Assembly: GCA_965248855.1 (NCBI GenBank)
Contig: CBDFKQ010000020.1
Span: 1 to 56,731, forward strand
DNA length: 56,731 bases
From: CBDFKQ01 sp965248855
GTDB lineage: Bacteria; Bacteroidota; Bacteroidia; Cytophagales; 172606-1
Direction of reading: 5' to 3'
Part shown: positions 34,808 to 43,421 of the stretch, piece after piece
How positions within the stretch are numbered: position 1 is the first letter of the stretch
How the letters are laid out: each line of letters opens with the position of its first letter
Notes under the pieces: generated by a model
What the model saw: the letters and a program-made list of their open reading frames with translations, nothing else
The model's database searches: none
Told to the model about the DNA's origin: nothing
Translations under genes and position numbers: made by a program

Positions 34808-35395
34808 TTAAAATTTAACTTCAGGTGCTTTATCAGAACCTGGAGTAGCTTCGAAATATGGTTTTTCTCTAAATCCAAAAATTCCCGCAAAAATACTTGC
34901 CGGAAAACTTCTGGCAGAAGTATTATAATCTTGAACAGCTATATTAAAATCCCTTCTTTCGGTGGCAATTCTGTTTTCTGTACCTTCTAATTGTGATTGT
35001 AAGGCTAAAAAGTTTTCGTTGGTTTTTAAATTGGGATATTGTTCTGAAACAACTAATAATCGTGATAAAGCTTGTGATAAACCTTGTTGAGCCTGTTCGA
35101 ATTTTTTTAAATTTTCAGGTGTTAAATTATCTGCATTTACATTAATAGTTGGTTTAATAGCTTCTCCACGTGCTTTAATTACTTCAATTAAAGTTGATTT
35201 TTCAAAATTTGCTGCCCCTTTAACAGTATTAACCAGGTTTTGCACTAAGTCAGTACGGCGTTGATACTGATTTTGTACTTGAGCCCATTTGCTTTTTACA
35301 TTTTGGTCTTTACCAACCAAGCCATTGTATTGGCAACCGCCAACTAGAACCACCAATGCAATAATTCCTACTATAATAAGAGTACCCCTATTCAT
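34808..35395 (-). CDS. lemA: LemA family protein
   Basis: The 195-residue protein starts with a hydrophobic helix ending in VGGC, which could be a lipobox or a plain anchor. The classic LemA body follows: KSKWAQVQNQYQRRTDLVQNLVNTVK, EQYPNLKTNENFLALQSQLEGTENRI, and the closing DYNTSARSFPASIFAGIFGFREKPYFE. LemA proteins are extracytoplasmic helical bundles of unknown role, found next to TPM-domain genes. It is the first gene of the lemA-TPM-TPM operon, with its promoter presumably in the 159-bp gap shared with the divergent dioxygenase gene. Confidence 0.9.
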   Translation of the reverse strand: MNRGTLIIVGIIALVVLVGGCQYNGLVGKDQNVKSKWAQVQNQYQRRTDLVQNLVNTVKGAANFEKSTLIEVIKARGEAIKPTINVNADNLTPENLKKFEQAQQGLSQALSRLLVVSEQYPNLKTNENFLALQSQLEGTENRIATERRDFNIAVQDYNTSARSFPASIFAGIFGFREKPYFEATPGSDKAPEVKF

Positions 35396-35554
35396 AAGTT
35401 TTTAATTTAGGTAGATTGTGAAAAAAAAATTGAATATCTGAAAAATTTACAAAATAATTATGCCAAAAATAAAATTATTAATTTGTTATTAATAGCATTT
35501 TTAAATTTCGAAAATTGTTTCTTTATATTTACCAATAAGCCAATGTAAATAATT

Positions 35555-36085
35555 ATGATTAAAAGACCTTTTAATTTTCAAAAATGGATTGACGAAAACC
35601 GTCATTTACTAAAGCCACCTGTTGGTAATCAACAAGTTTATATTGATAATGAAGATTTTATTGTGATGGTAGTAGGTGGCCCAAACTCACGAAAGGATTA
35701 TCATTTTGATGAAAGTGAAGAATTATTTTTACAAATAGAAGGAGATATTATTTTAAAAATAATTGAAGACGGCAAACCTTTTGATATTCAAATAAAAGCC
35801 GGTGAAATGTTTTTGTTACCTCCACGTGTACCTCATTCTCCCCAAAGACCGGCAAATACAATTGGTTTAGTTATAGAAAGGCATAGAAAGCCGGGCGAAG
35901 TAGACGGTTTTTTATGGTTTTGTGAAAATTGTGGTAATAAGTTGTATGAAGAATATGCCGAAATTACCAATATAGTAAATCAATTGCCTCCTATAATGAA
36001 TAAATTTTATTCATCTGTAGAATTTAAAACATGCAAAGTTTGTGGCACAGTGATGGAAAACCCTAAACCTCCGAAAGCTGATTAA
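35555..36085 (+). CDS. nbaC: 3-hydroxyanthranilate 3,4-dioxygenase
   Basis: This Fe(II) cupin opens the ring of 3-hydroxyanthranilate, leading to quinolinate for NAD or to catabolism. The 176 residues are the bacterial length. Iron ligands are visible in YHFDESEELFLQIEGD and in PHSPQRP. The C-terminal rubredoxin-like site has two CxxC pairs, in CENCGN and CKVCGT. Kynureninase follows 103 bp downstream, giving two consecutive steps of the kynurenine pathway. The remaining pathway genes are not in this window. Confidence 0.93.
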   Translation: MIKRPFNFQKWIDENRHLLKPPVGNQQVYIDNEDFIVMVVGGPNSRKDYHFDESEELFLQIEGDIILKIIEDGKPFDIQIKAGEMFLLPPRVPHSPQRPANTIGLVIERHRKPGEVDGFLWFCENCGNKLYEEYAEITNIVNQLPPIMNKFYSSVEFKTCKVCGTVMENPKPPKAD

Positions 36086-36149
36086 TCGTTAAAATACTCA
36101 AACTGAAAAGTATTTTATTTTTTAAAGTGTGATATAATATTTAATTCTT

Positions 36150-36180
36150 TTATGAATATATTGATAAACAGATAATTTTA
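36150..36180 (+). repeat. Shortened repeat module A between nbaC and kynU
   Basis: TTATGAATATA then TTGATAAACAGATAATTTTA agrees with the module found at 46439 but lacks the middle GATA unit. It lies just eight bases before the kynU start codon, so it may be part of that gene's leader. Confidence 0.5.
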
Positions 36181-36188
36181 TTTTTAAA

Positions 36189-37484
36189 ATGTTAGCATTT
36201 GAAGATTCAATTGATTTCGCATTAAAAATGGATGCGGAAGATGATTTAAAAACTTATCGCGATCAATTTTTTATTCCACAACATAATGGCAAGGATGTAA
36301 TTTATTTTTGTGGTAATTCATTAGGTTTACAACCCAAATCAGCTAAAAACGCAGTTGATAAAGTATTAAACGATTGGGAAAGATTAGGTGTTGAAGGTCA
36401 TTTTAAAGGAGATTCTCCTTGGGTAAGTTATCACAAGCAATTTAGAGAACCGATTTCGAAATTAGTCGGTGCTTTACCTCATGAAGTAGTGGTAATGAAT
36501 AATTTGAGTACCAATTTACATTTGTTATTGGTTTCCTTTTATCAACCAACTGCAAAGCGATATAAAATTATTTGCGAAGCGGGGGCCTTTCCCTCCGATC
36601 AATATGCCTTAGAAAGCCATGTAAAATATCACGGATTTAATCCTGAAGATGCTATTATAGAATTAGCACCAAGCGATGGAGAGTACATTTTACATACCGA
36701 AAACATTATAGAAGCCATTGAAAAATATCAAAATGAAACTGCTTTAATTTTACTGGGCGGTGTAAATTATTATACAGGCCAATTATTCGATATGCAAAAA
36801 ATTACTTCTATTGCCGGAAGATGTAAAATTTTTATAGGTTTTGACTTGGCACATGCAATAGGCAATGTAAATTTAAAATTACATGATTGGCGTGTAGATT
36901 TTGCGGTTTGGTGCAGTTATAAATATTTAAATTCAGGCCCCGGTGGTGTTGGTGGTGCTTTCATCCATGAAAAATATGCAGATAGAATTGATTTGCCACG
37001 CTTTGCAGGTTGGTGGGGATATGATGAAACGGCAAGGTTTGAAATGAAAAAAGGTTTTAAACCTATTTTCGGTGCTGATGGATGGCAATTATCAAATGCA
37101 GGCATTGTTCAAATGGCAGTACATAAAGCATCTTTGGATATTTTTATGAATGCAGACCTGGAAAATTTAAAATTAAAAAGCGATAAACTAACAGGCCTTC
37201 TTGAATTTATTTTAAAGAAAAGCAATCTTTTAAATAAGCATATCAAAATTATTACGCCTTCTTTTTTATCGGAAAGAGGGTGCCAGTTATCTTTATTAAT
37301 AGATGAGAAAGGGAAACAAATTTTTGATATAATTACTGAAGAAGGCTTGATCTGCGATTGGCGAGAACCAAACGTTATCCGATTAGCACCGGTACCTTTA
37401 TATAATAGTTTTGAAGATGTTTTTAGGGCCGGAGAAATTTTAAAAAGAGCGATAGAAAGTGTAAATAAAAATAATCAATTCTAA
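36189..37484 (+). CDS. kynU: Kynureninase
   Basis: This PLP enzyme cleaves kynurenine or 3-hydroxykynurenine to anthranilate or 3-hydroxyanthranilate plus alanine; the product is the substrate of the preceding dioxygenase. The 431 residues match the family. The cofactor lysine is K245 in WCSYKYLNSGPGG, with FDLAHAIGN just before it and RFAGWWGYDE after. NSLGLQPKSA near the N-terminus is also characteristic. The two genes together suggest NAD synthesis from tryptophan, which is common in Bacteroidota, or tryptophan breakdown. Confidence 0.95.
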   Translation: MLAFEDSIDFALKMDAEDDLKTYRDQFFIPQHNGKDVIYFCGNSLGLQPKSAKNAVDKVLNDWERLGVEGHFKGDSPWVSYHKQFREPISKLVGALPHEVVVMNNLSTNLHLLLVSFYQPTAKRYKIICEAGAFPSDQYALESHVKYHGFNPEDAIIELAPSDGEYILHTENIIEAIEKYQNETALILLGGVNYYTGQLFDMQKITSIAGRCKIFIGFDLAHAIGNVNLKLHDWRVDFAVWCSYKYLNSGPGGVGGAFIHEKYADRIDLPRFAGWWGYDETARFEMKKGFKPIFGADGWQLSNAGIVQMAVHKASLDIFMNADLENLKLKSDKLTGLLEFILKKSNLLNKHIKIITPSFLSERGCQLSLLIDEKGKQIFDIITEEGLICDWREPNVIRLAPVPLYNSFEDVFRAGEILKRAIESVNKNNQF

Positions 37485-37516
37485 AATAATCTTAATCAAT
37501 TTTTTTAACTAATTAA

Positions 37517-37704
37517 ATGCAAGAAATTTTTTTTATTGTTGAAAAAGATAAAGAATGTGGATTTACTGCGAAAGCCATAGAGTTTTCTATTTTACCGAAG
37601 CTGATACATTGGATGAACTTAAAATAAATATAAAAGAAGCCTTAGAATGTTATTTTAATGATCATGGTTTTAGGGCAACGGAAATTTTAATAGAAAAAAA
37701 ATAA
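37517..37704 (+). pseudogene. HicB-like antitoxin gene broken by a one-base frameshift
   Basis: From the ATG at 37517 the frame reads MQEIFFIVEKDKECGFTAKA, matching the N-terminus of HicB-type proteins, but soon stops. In the -1 frame from about 37589 it continues SIFTEADTLDELKINIKEAL to a TAA at 37702-37704. Joined, this gives a typical short HicB-like protein. One T appears to be missing in the T-run at 37591-37594; no proper slippery heptamer is in phase. No HicA toxin gene adjoins it. It is probably a decayed orphan antitoxin or a sequence error. Confidence 0.65.
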
Positions 37705-37705
37705 T

Positions 37706-38371
37706 ATGGAGGAATTTTTAACCTTTAAAAAATTTAATGATCCAATTTTAGCAGAAGATTTTGGCAAAATATTAAAACAAAATGGTTTTGATTTTGAAAT
37801 AAATGATGATACTAATTTTGACCCTTCATTTGCAAATAACTTTATATCAAAACAATTTACCATTAAGTTGAAGCCGTCCGACTTTGAAGCAGTACATGAA
37901 TTACTTTTAGTTTCTGCGAAGGAAGAAATAAATTTAGTGGATAAAGATTATTACTTATATGCATTTACTGATAAAGAATTAATTGAAATAGTTACAAAAC
38001 CTGAGGAGTGGAACGAATTTGATTATTTATTAGCCCAGAAGCTTTTAAAAGAAAGAGGTAAAGAAATAAATCCTGAAGTTGTCGAAGTTTTAAGAAAGCA
38101 AAGACAAGAAGATTTATCTAAACCGGAGACAGCTCAAAAGACCTGGATTATTTTTGGTTACATCGCAGCAATAAGTGGCGGACTCATTGGAATTTTTATT
38201 GGATGGGCAATGGCGAATGGAAATAAAACATTACCAGATGGAACCAAAGTTTATACTTATACTGCTAATGAAAGAAAACATGGTAGAATAATTGTTATCA
38301 TTGGCTCGATAGTATTTTCTATTTCAGCATTATTAAGAATTTTATATTATTTAAATCTAAGAGATTATTAA
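37706..38371 (+). CDS. Uncharacterised protein with two C-terminal membrane helices
   Basis: I do not recognise this 221-residue protein. The first ~65 residues resemble signal-transducing PII-like or DUF2007-type small folds: EEFLTFKKFNDPILAEDFGKIL is followed by a beta-rich segment ending in DFEAVHELL. Then come a charged helical stretch with YAFTDKELIEIVTKPEEWNEF and two transmembrane helices, around residues 146-170 and 193-215, separated by a short loop containing a TKVYTYTANERKHG motif. It starts one base after the stop of the broken HicB-like gene. A membrane-bound regulator is possible, but no function can be assigned. Confidence 0.7.
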   Translation: MEEFLTFKKFNDPILAEDFGKILKQNGFDFEINDDTNFDPSFANNFISKQFTIKLKPSDFEAVHELLLVSAKEEINLVDKDYYLYAFTDKELIEIVTKPEEWNEFDYLLAQKLLKERGKEINPEVVEVLRKQRQEDLSKPETAQKTWIIFGYIAAISGGLIGIFIGWAMANGNKTLPDGTKVYTYTANERKHGRIIVIIGSIVFSISALLRILYYLNLRDY

Positions 38372-38461
38372 TTATCTAGTTGGAATACATTTGATTATAA
38401 TAAGATTTTTTCTAAATAAATAATTAATCCTTTTAACTCCCTTCATAAATATTAAAAAATT

Positions 38462-39355
38462 GTGGCAGATTATTATCAAGTTTTGGAGGTTGAAAGATAT
38501 TTAAGCGATAAGCAATTAATAAAAACAGCTTATAAAAGACTCGCTATCAAATATCACCCTGATAAAAACCCTGATAATAAAGCGGCAGAAGAAAAATTTA
38601 AAGAAATAAACGAAGCCTATCATACGTTGATTGATGAAGAAAAGAAAAAATTATATGACTTGTACCTTCATTTATTAACCCAACCGGTTTCTACAAATAA
38701 TATAATTACTCCCAAAACTTCCTACAATCAATTTCAAAGAAAAAATTATCAATATTATCAATATCGGCAACAAAACCGTGTCCGATATGAAAAAGAAGAG
38801 GCGCGATCTAAAAAATATTTACATAAAGTTTTTTTTCTATCTCTTCTGGGTGTTATTGTTGTTTTTGGTGGTTTATTAATTTGGAGGCACTTTCTTGATC
38901 TCAAAGAGGCAAAAGAATTTTATGAGCAGGGGATTGTATCAATGAATGAAGGAAGGCCGGGGCAAGCGTATTCATTACTAAACAGATCGATCGAATTAAA
39001 CAAAAATTCCTCTGATACTTATTTTGCTATTGCTGAAATAGAATTATTAGTCTATAAAGATTATCCGGCTGCCTTCAAAAACTTACAGCTCGCTATTAGT
39101 TATTCCGATCATTTTAACCCTTCTTTTTATTTTAAAAGAGGATATTGCTTGTACTTGCAAAAGCACTACGAGGGTGCCATTGATGATTTTAATAAATTAA
39201 TTAATAATAAAAATTTCCGGGATGAAGCTTATTTTTTTCGGGCTTCCTCTTTTTATCATTTAAAAAATAACGATCAGGCATGTGTAGATTGGCTTAAAGC
39301 CTCAGAGCTTGGCTTGGAAAACTCAAAAGATTCATTAAATATTTATTGTAAATGA
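38462..39355 (+). CDS. DnaJ-domain protein with TPR repeats
   Basis: The 297-residue protein begins at GTG with a J domain (residues 1-70): DYYQVLEVERYLSDKQLIKTAY-type helix II and the HPD motif in YHPDKNPDNK, which stimulates Hsp70 ATPase. A basic, Gln/Tyr-rich linker (residues 75-115) and one transmembrane helix (around 123-141) follow. Two to four TPR-like repeats (residues ~150-290) then contain EFYEQGIVSMNEGRPGQAYS and KRGYCLYLQKHYEGAIDDFN. It is a membrane-anchored co-chaperone, with the J domain probably in the cytoplasm and the TPRs on the other side of the membrane. Client unknown. Confidence 0.85.
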   Translation: MADYYQVLEVERYLSDKQLIKTAYKRLAIKYHPDKNPDNKAAEEKFKEINEAYHTLIDEEKKKLYDLYLHLLTQPVSTNNIITPKTSYNQFQRKNYQYYQYRQQNRVRYEKEEARSKKYLHKVFFLSLLGVIVVFGGLLIWRHFLDLKEAKEFYEQGIVSMNEGRPGQAYSLLNRSIELNKNSSDTYFAIAEIELLVYKDYPAAFKNLQLAISYSDHFNPSFYFKRGYCLYLQKHYEGAIDDFNKLINNKNFRDEAYFFRASSFYHLKNNDQACVDWLKASELGLENSKDSLNIYCK

Positions 39356-39364
39356 ATATTTAAA

Positions 39365-39922
39365 TTATTTAGAAAACTTCATTCTATAATCCGCTTTTAC
39401 AATTCCTTTCTTTATATCATTCAATTTATTTTTTATTAACCTTCTTTTCATTGCAGATAAATAATCAATAAATAATTTTCCTTCCAAATGATCATATTCG
39501 TGTTGTATAACCCTGGCTGTTAAACCTGAAAATTTTTCAGTTTTTTCAATCCAATTCTCATCAAAGTAATTTATTGTAATAGTTTGAGGCCTCAACACAT
39601 CACCTCTTATACCCGGTATGCTTAAACATCCTTCTTCAAATGGCCATTCATCTCCGGTTTCTTCAATCATTTTAGGATTAATAAAAGCTCTTTTTGAGCC
39701 TTTTAGTCTTTCATCTTCTTCATCCATATTTTCCGGATCCATCACAAATAAACGAACACTCAATCCAATTTGAGGTGCTGCAATACCTACACCGTTCGAA
39801 GAATACATGGTTTCAAACATATCTTCAATTAATTGTTTTACATCCAGCTCAGAATCTTTAACAATCGGCTGCGCTACTTTTTTTAAAACCGGATCGCCAT
39901 AAGCAACAATTGGATAAATCAT
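39365..39922 (-). CDS. def: Peptide deformylase
   Basis: Def removes the formyl group from nascent proteins. The three metal/active-site motifs are complete: GVGIAAPQIG, EGCLSIPGIRG with the Cys ligand, and QHEYDHLEGKLF with two His and the catalytic Glu. I place the start at the ATG of MIYPIVAYGDPVLKK (39922, 185 residues). The open frame continues upstream to 39973, but those residues are not family-like. It converges on the DnaJ gene, with only nine bases between the stop codons. Confidence 0.95.
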   Translation of the reverse strand: MIYPIVAYGDPVLKKVAQPIVKDSELDVKQLIEDMFETMYSSNGVGIAAPQIGLSVRLFVMDPENMDEEDERLKGSKRAFINPKMIEETGDEWPFEEGCLSIPGIRGDVLRPQTITINYFDENWIEKTEKFSGLTARVIQHEYDHLEGKLFIDYLSAMKRRLIKNKLNDIKKGIVKADYRMKFSK

Positions 39923-40061
39923 TTTTATATATAATAATTGAAAAAAACTCAAATTTTTAAAAAAACAGCTCAAATTTAAGAAAAGACTTAAATCTTTTTA
40001 GAGAGAAGGTATAATTTATTTTAAAATAGTTTTACTTTACCGGATAAAAGCATTTTTAATT

Positions 40062-40880
40062 ATGGTATATAAAAATTTTATTTTTTCACTTAATCGGAAT
40101 GTAGCTGAAATTTCAATCAATCGTCCTGAAAAAGCAAATGCTATGGACGAGAGTACATGGATGGAATTAAAACAAATAATGCTTTATTGTATTGATGAAC
40201 CGAAAGTAAGGGTGATAATAATAAAAGCAGAGGGAGAAAAAATATTTTCAGCAGGTATTGATGTGATGAATCTTTTAATGAGCCTGAGACAAACCGTTGA
40301 AGATAAATGCGAGGGGCGATTACGTGAAAAATTGCGAAATTTTATATTAGAATATCAGCAAATTATTACTCTTTTGGAAAAATGCAATAAACCTGTTATT
40401 GCTGCTGTTCATGGTGGGTGCATTGGAGCAGGTTTGGATTTAATTTGTGCAGCCGACATGCGGTTTTGCAGTTCAGATGCTTATTTTTCTATTAAAGAAA
40501 TTGATTTGGCAATCGTTGCCGATTTTGGAACTTTGCAACGCTTGCCAAAATTAATCAGTGATGGAAAAGCAAGAGAACTTGCTTATACAGGAAGAAATAT
40601 GCCGGCTGTTGAAGCTGAAAAAACCGGATTAATAAATGCCATTTTTACCGATAAAAAAACTTTGCTTGAAGAAGTTATAAAATTAGCACTTACTATTGCA
40701 GAAAAATCTCCACTCACAATAAGAGGTATAAAACAAAATATTCTTTTCAGTCGCGATCATAGTGTCAATGACAGTTTAGAATATGTAGCCAACTGGAATG
40801 CTTCGATGCTATTTTCAGAAGATTTGACCCGTGCTTTAAATGCAATTACTACCAGGCAAAAACCTGAGTACGAGAACTAA
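40062..40880 (+). CDS. Enoyl-CoA hydratase/isomerase family protein, dienoyl-CoA isomerase-like
   Basis: The 272-residue crotonase-fold protein has FSAGIDVMNL and HGGCIGAGLDLICAADMRFC. Its catalytic region KEIDLAIVADFGTLQRLPKL closely follows delta-3,5-delta-2,4-dienoyl-CoA isomerase (ECH1): the three acidic residues used there, the Asp of the AADMRFC segment, the Glu of KEID and the Asp of ADFGTLQ, are all present. I therefore infer isomerisation of dienoyl-CoA intermediates in unsaturated fatty acid breakdown rather than hydration. It lies 29 bp upstream of a small membrane protein gene and is divergent from def. Confidence 0.85.
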   Translation: MVYKNFIFSLNRNVAEISINRPEKANAMDESTWMELKQIMLYCIDEPKVRVIIIKAEGEKIFSAGIDVMNLLMSLRQTVEDKCEGRLREKLRNFILEYQQIITLLEKCNKPVIAAVHGGCIGAGLDLICAADMRFCSSDAYFSIKEIDLAIVADFGTLQRLPKLISDGKARELAYTGRNMPAVEAEKTGLINAIFTDKKTLLEEVIKLALTIAEKSPLTIRGIKQNILFSRDHSVNDSLEYVANWNASMLFSEDLTRALNAITTRQKPEYEN

Positions 40881-40909
40881 AAATTTAAAACAACTTATTT
40901 AACTTTATT

Positions 40910-41368
40910 ATGTCAGCACAAATTATAAAATACTTAACCGTTTTCTTTTCCAGCAGTGTAAAGTTTTTTTTTGGTCCTGTTGAAGGCCTTGCACTTGGTT
41001 TGTCATGGATGGAAACTGCTTCGCTCACTGCCGGTGGGATGATGTTTTCGGTGATTTTATTTACTTACTTTGGTAAATTTTTAAAAGAAAAAGTTGTAAC
41101 AAAAATATTTAAAAAGAAAAAATTATTTACTTCTGCCCACCGTAGAAATGTAAGGCTTTGGAAAAGATTTGGTATTTATGGTGTTGCTTTTTTAACACCC
41201 TTATTACTTACTCCGATAGGAGGCACTTTACTTGCTACCAGTTTTGGAGAAAAAAGATTTAATATTTTAATATGGATGCTGACAAGTGCTATTTTTTGGG
41301 GCATAACATTTACCATCATTGTTTTTCAGGCAGAAGATTTTTTGAGGAGGGTAGGTATTTTATCTTAG
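40910..41368 (+). CDS. Small integral membrane protein, uncharacterised
   Basis: The 152-residue protein has about three or four hydrophobic segments: residues ~8-30, ~40-58, ~90-110 and ~118-138. A basic stretch FKKKKLFTSAHRRNVRLWKRFG lies between the second and third. The segment FLTPLLLTPIGGTLLATSFGEKR resembles small multidrug-export or DedA-like membrane families, but I cannot place it firmly. It follows the dienoyl-CoA isomerase-like gene by 29 bp and is probably in the same operon. Function unknown. Confidence 0.7.
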   Translation: MSAQIIKYLTVFFSSSVKFFFGPVEGLALGLSWMETASLTAGGMMFSVILFTYFGKFLKEKVVTKIFKKKKLFTSAHRRNVRLWKRFGIYGVAFLTPLLLTPIGGTLLATSFGEKRFNILIWMLTSAIFWGITFTIIVFQAEDFLRRVGILS

Positions 41369-41470
41369 ATAAATAATGTAAACCATAAATTATTAAATGC
41401 ATTTAGTTGTTTAAGTATGACCTTAATTAAGATTTTATTTTAACTTCGTTCAAGTATAAATTAAAATAAA

Positions 41471-41627
41471 TATTTGAGGTTTGCCTGCGACCCGGTCTTT
41501 ACGTTACAATCCTTTTATTCGTATCTCACAAAAAAGGATTTCCACTTGAATCCATAAACTAAAAGAAAAAATTATTAAAAATAAAATTATTTTAAATTAT
41601 CAGTTTATCAATATCAGTATATTAATA
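41471..41627 (-). repeat. Composite intergenic repeat, minus orientation (modules A and B)
   Basis: Read on the minus strand: module A (41627-41593, TATTAATATACTGATATTG then ATAAACTGATAATTTA), about 35 bp of AT-rich spacer, then module B. Module B contains the stem AATCCTTTT/AAAAGGATT (plus-strand arms 41508-41516 and 41532-41540), then GTAACGTAAAGACCGGGTCG. The same order occurs at 46439 on the plus strand. The gap 41369-41678 holds nothing else that I can support. Confidence 0.72.
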
Positions 41628-41678
41628 TTTAAAACTTTATCCATAAAATAATTTGTGTAACATCGGTTAAATGATTTT

Positions 41679-42704
41679 TTAATGCTCTTTTTGATAATGT
41701 TTTTTTAAAATATCATCACCAAAATCATTTCCGGGCTCTCTTACTACGGTGTGAACATGGTTGGCATTGTTCTGAGTATTATCATATTCAATAAAAATTG
41801 CAGAGCTTTGAATTCTATAATAATTAGGAACACCCGGTTTTAAACTGCCTGCCCAGGCAAAATGCAATTCATTTAAATCAGCCTTTTCAATTCTTTTCAT
41901 TAAAACGCCGGCAAAATCCAAAGGATAATTTTTTACATAAGTACTTAAAAGTTGCAAAAATATTTTTCGTTGTTCTTTATTTAATTCTTTAAACTTTATG
42001 CCTTCCTCATTTTTATAATCTATTTTACGATTGTTGCCGGATATAATTTCGACCGGGGCGGTGGCTGAAAAAATAGCAATCTTTTTTTGATCTTCCGAAA
42101 GAGAATTAATTAACAAAAATCCAAGGTCAGTTTCTTTTTTTAAAACTTGCTTGTCTTTATCTTTTCCTTCTAAAACAATCCCGGGATTGGAACCCATAAA
42201 AGTAGGACTTACAGAAATTATTTTTCCATTTGATGATGTGTAATTCAAAGCTATATGATGGCCTTCAATTCGCCACCCCCAATTTTTTTTTAAATCCGGT
42301 TGCCCGAAAATAGAAAAATAATATTTTTCCGGATCGCGATAATCATCTTCCGGTTTTCTGTTTTCAATTTCTTTTAATACGGTTTCTAATTGAAAAATCG
42401 ATAAAACCTTTTGACTTCCCTGCTCACTTAAAGAAGTTTTTAATAATTCAATGGCCGCTTTTTTTTGAATGTCATTTAATTCTTTTAATGGAAGGCCGTT
42501 TCTGGTTTTAGGAATAAAGTGCCAGTTAACTCTTTCTTCATCATCAGCTTTGTATATTAATTTTTTTCTTTGCACTTCATTTAAGGTACTTATAAAATGT
42601 TCAGCTGCTTTATAATTCTTTATTAGCGAGGTGTTGGTTTGAGAAAATAAATTTTTTGAAAATAGAAATGGTATTATAATACTTATTAAAAAATATTTCT
42701 TCAT
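41679..42704 (-). CDS. DUF3500 family secreted protein
   Basis: The 341-residue protein has a signal peptide (residues ~1-20, ending LFSQ) and the features of DUF3500: LNEVQRKKLIYKADDEERVNWHFIP near the N-terminus, YYFSIFGQPDLKKNWGWRIEGHHIALNY in the centre (too rich in Trp/His for chance), SPTFMGSNPGIV, and the closing HAWAGSLKPGVPNYYRI-like FAWAGSLKPG. The family is widespread in Bacteroidota and planctomycetes and has no established function; it is presumably periplasmic or on the surface. Single gene, minus strand. Confidence 0.85.
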   Translation of the reverse strand: MKKYFLISIIIPFLFSKNLFSQTNTSLIKNYKAAEHFISTLNEVQRKKLIYKADDEERVNWHFIPKTRNGLPLKELNDIQKKAAIELLKTSLSEQGSQKVLSIFQLETVLKEIENRKPEDDYRDPEKYYFSIFGQPDLKKNWGWRIEGHHIALNYTSSNGKIISVSPTFMGSNPGIVLEGKDKDKQVLKKETDLGFLLINSLSEDQKKIAIFSATAPVEIISGNNRKIDYKNEEGIKFKELNKEQRKIFLQLLSTYVKNYPLDFAGVLMKRIEKADLNELHFAWAGSLKPGVPNYYRIQSSAIFIEYDNTQNNANHVHTVVREPGNDFGDDILKKHYQKEH

Positions 42705-42778
42705 ATTTTTAAAATTTAAACTCTCTTGATAAAATTACATGAAAGATAAATAAAATTCTAAAATTAAATAGTAGAATA

Positions 42779-42810
42779 AAAAAGGTGACCGAACTTTCAG
42801 TCACCTTTTT
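42779..42810. terminator. Terminator hairpin between the DUF3500 and Uma2 genes
   Basis: AAAAAGGTGAC (42779-42789) pairs with GTCACCTTTTT (42800-42810) around a 10-base loop. On the minus strand it follows the Uma2 stop codon by 13 bp and ends in a T-run. Confidence 0.85.
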
Positions 42811-42823
42811 ATCAGAAAGTTTT

Positions 42824-43396
42824 TTAAAATAATTCTGATAATTTAATTAATAATCCTTCCAAAACATTTTCACCTGAAAGTTCATGTTCAAATGATTGAA
42901 TTATTCTTTCACCATTCTTTCGATATATGAATGTTTTTCGATTCTTTGAATCGATTAACCATCCTAACCTGCATCCATTTTCCATCCACTCTTCCATTTT
43001 TTCTTTTGTATAATTTATGGAATCACTTTCTGATATTAATTCAATTACAAAGTCCGGACAAACTTTCGAGAATTTTTTTCTTTCGTCATTGGTAATATTT
43101 TCCAAGCGTTCATTACTGACAAAACCAACATCCGGTGCACGCATAGCGCCATTTTGTAATGTATAACCACCATTTGAATCAGAAAATTTTCCTTTTTTAT
43201 ACTTCTTATTCCATTTTATAATTTCATATGCTAAATCCGAATTAGAGAAACTAGTTTCGAGTCCGGTAGGTGCGATAATTATTATTTGTCCTTTGCTGTC
43301 GCGTTCTATGCTCAATTCTTTATTATCAGAACAAAAATTAAATAATTGCTAATCATTAAATTTTCCAAAAGAATTAAAATTGATTATAGTTTCCAT
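42824..43396 (-). pseudogene. Uma2-family putative endonuclease interrupted by one in-frame TAG
   Basis: The gene reads METIINFNSFGKFND, then TAG at 43349-43351, then QLFNFCSDNKELSIERDSKG and the whole Uma2/DUF820 core. That core has APTGLETSFSN, APDVGFVSNERL, PDFVIELISESD and ENGCRLGWLIDSKN, the PD-(D/E)xK-like nuclease fold. Both sides of the stop match the family in the same frame, so the TAG is a point nonsense change, not a frameshift. A shorter product could start at the TTG at 43315 (163 residues). Uma2 proteins are very common in Bacteroidota and cyanobacteria and of unproven role. A terminator follows. Confidence 0.75.
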
Positions 43397-43421
43397 AAAA
43401 AAACTTTTTAAAAAATATAAA

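Noticed and set aside
34804..34890. Longer start for the soluble TPM protein
   Set aside because: It would overlap lemA by 83 bp and add residues unlike the family; the ATG at 34803 sits four bases after the lemA stop.
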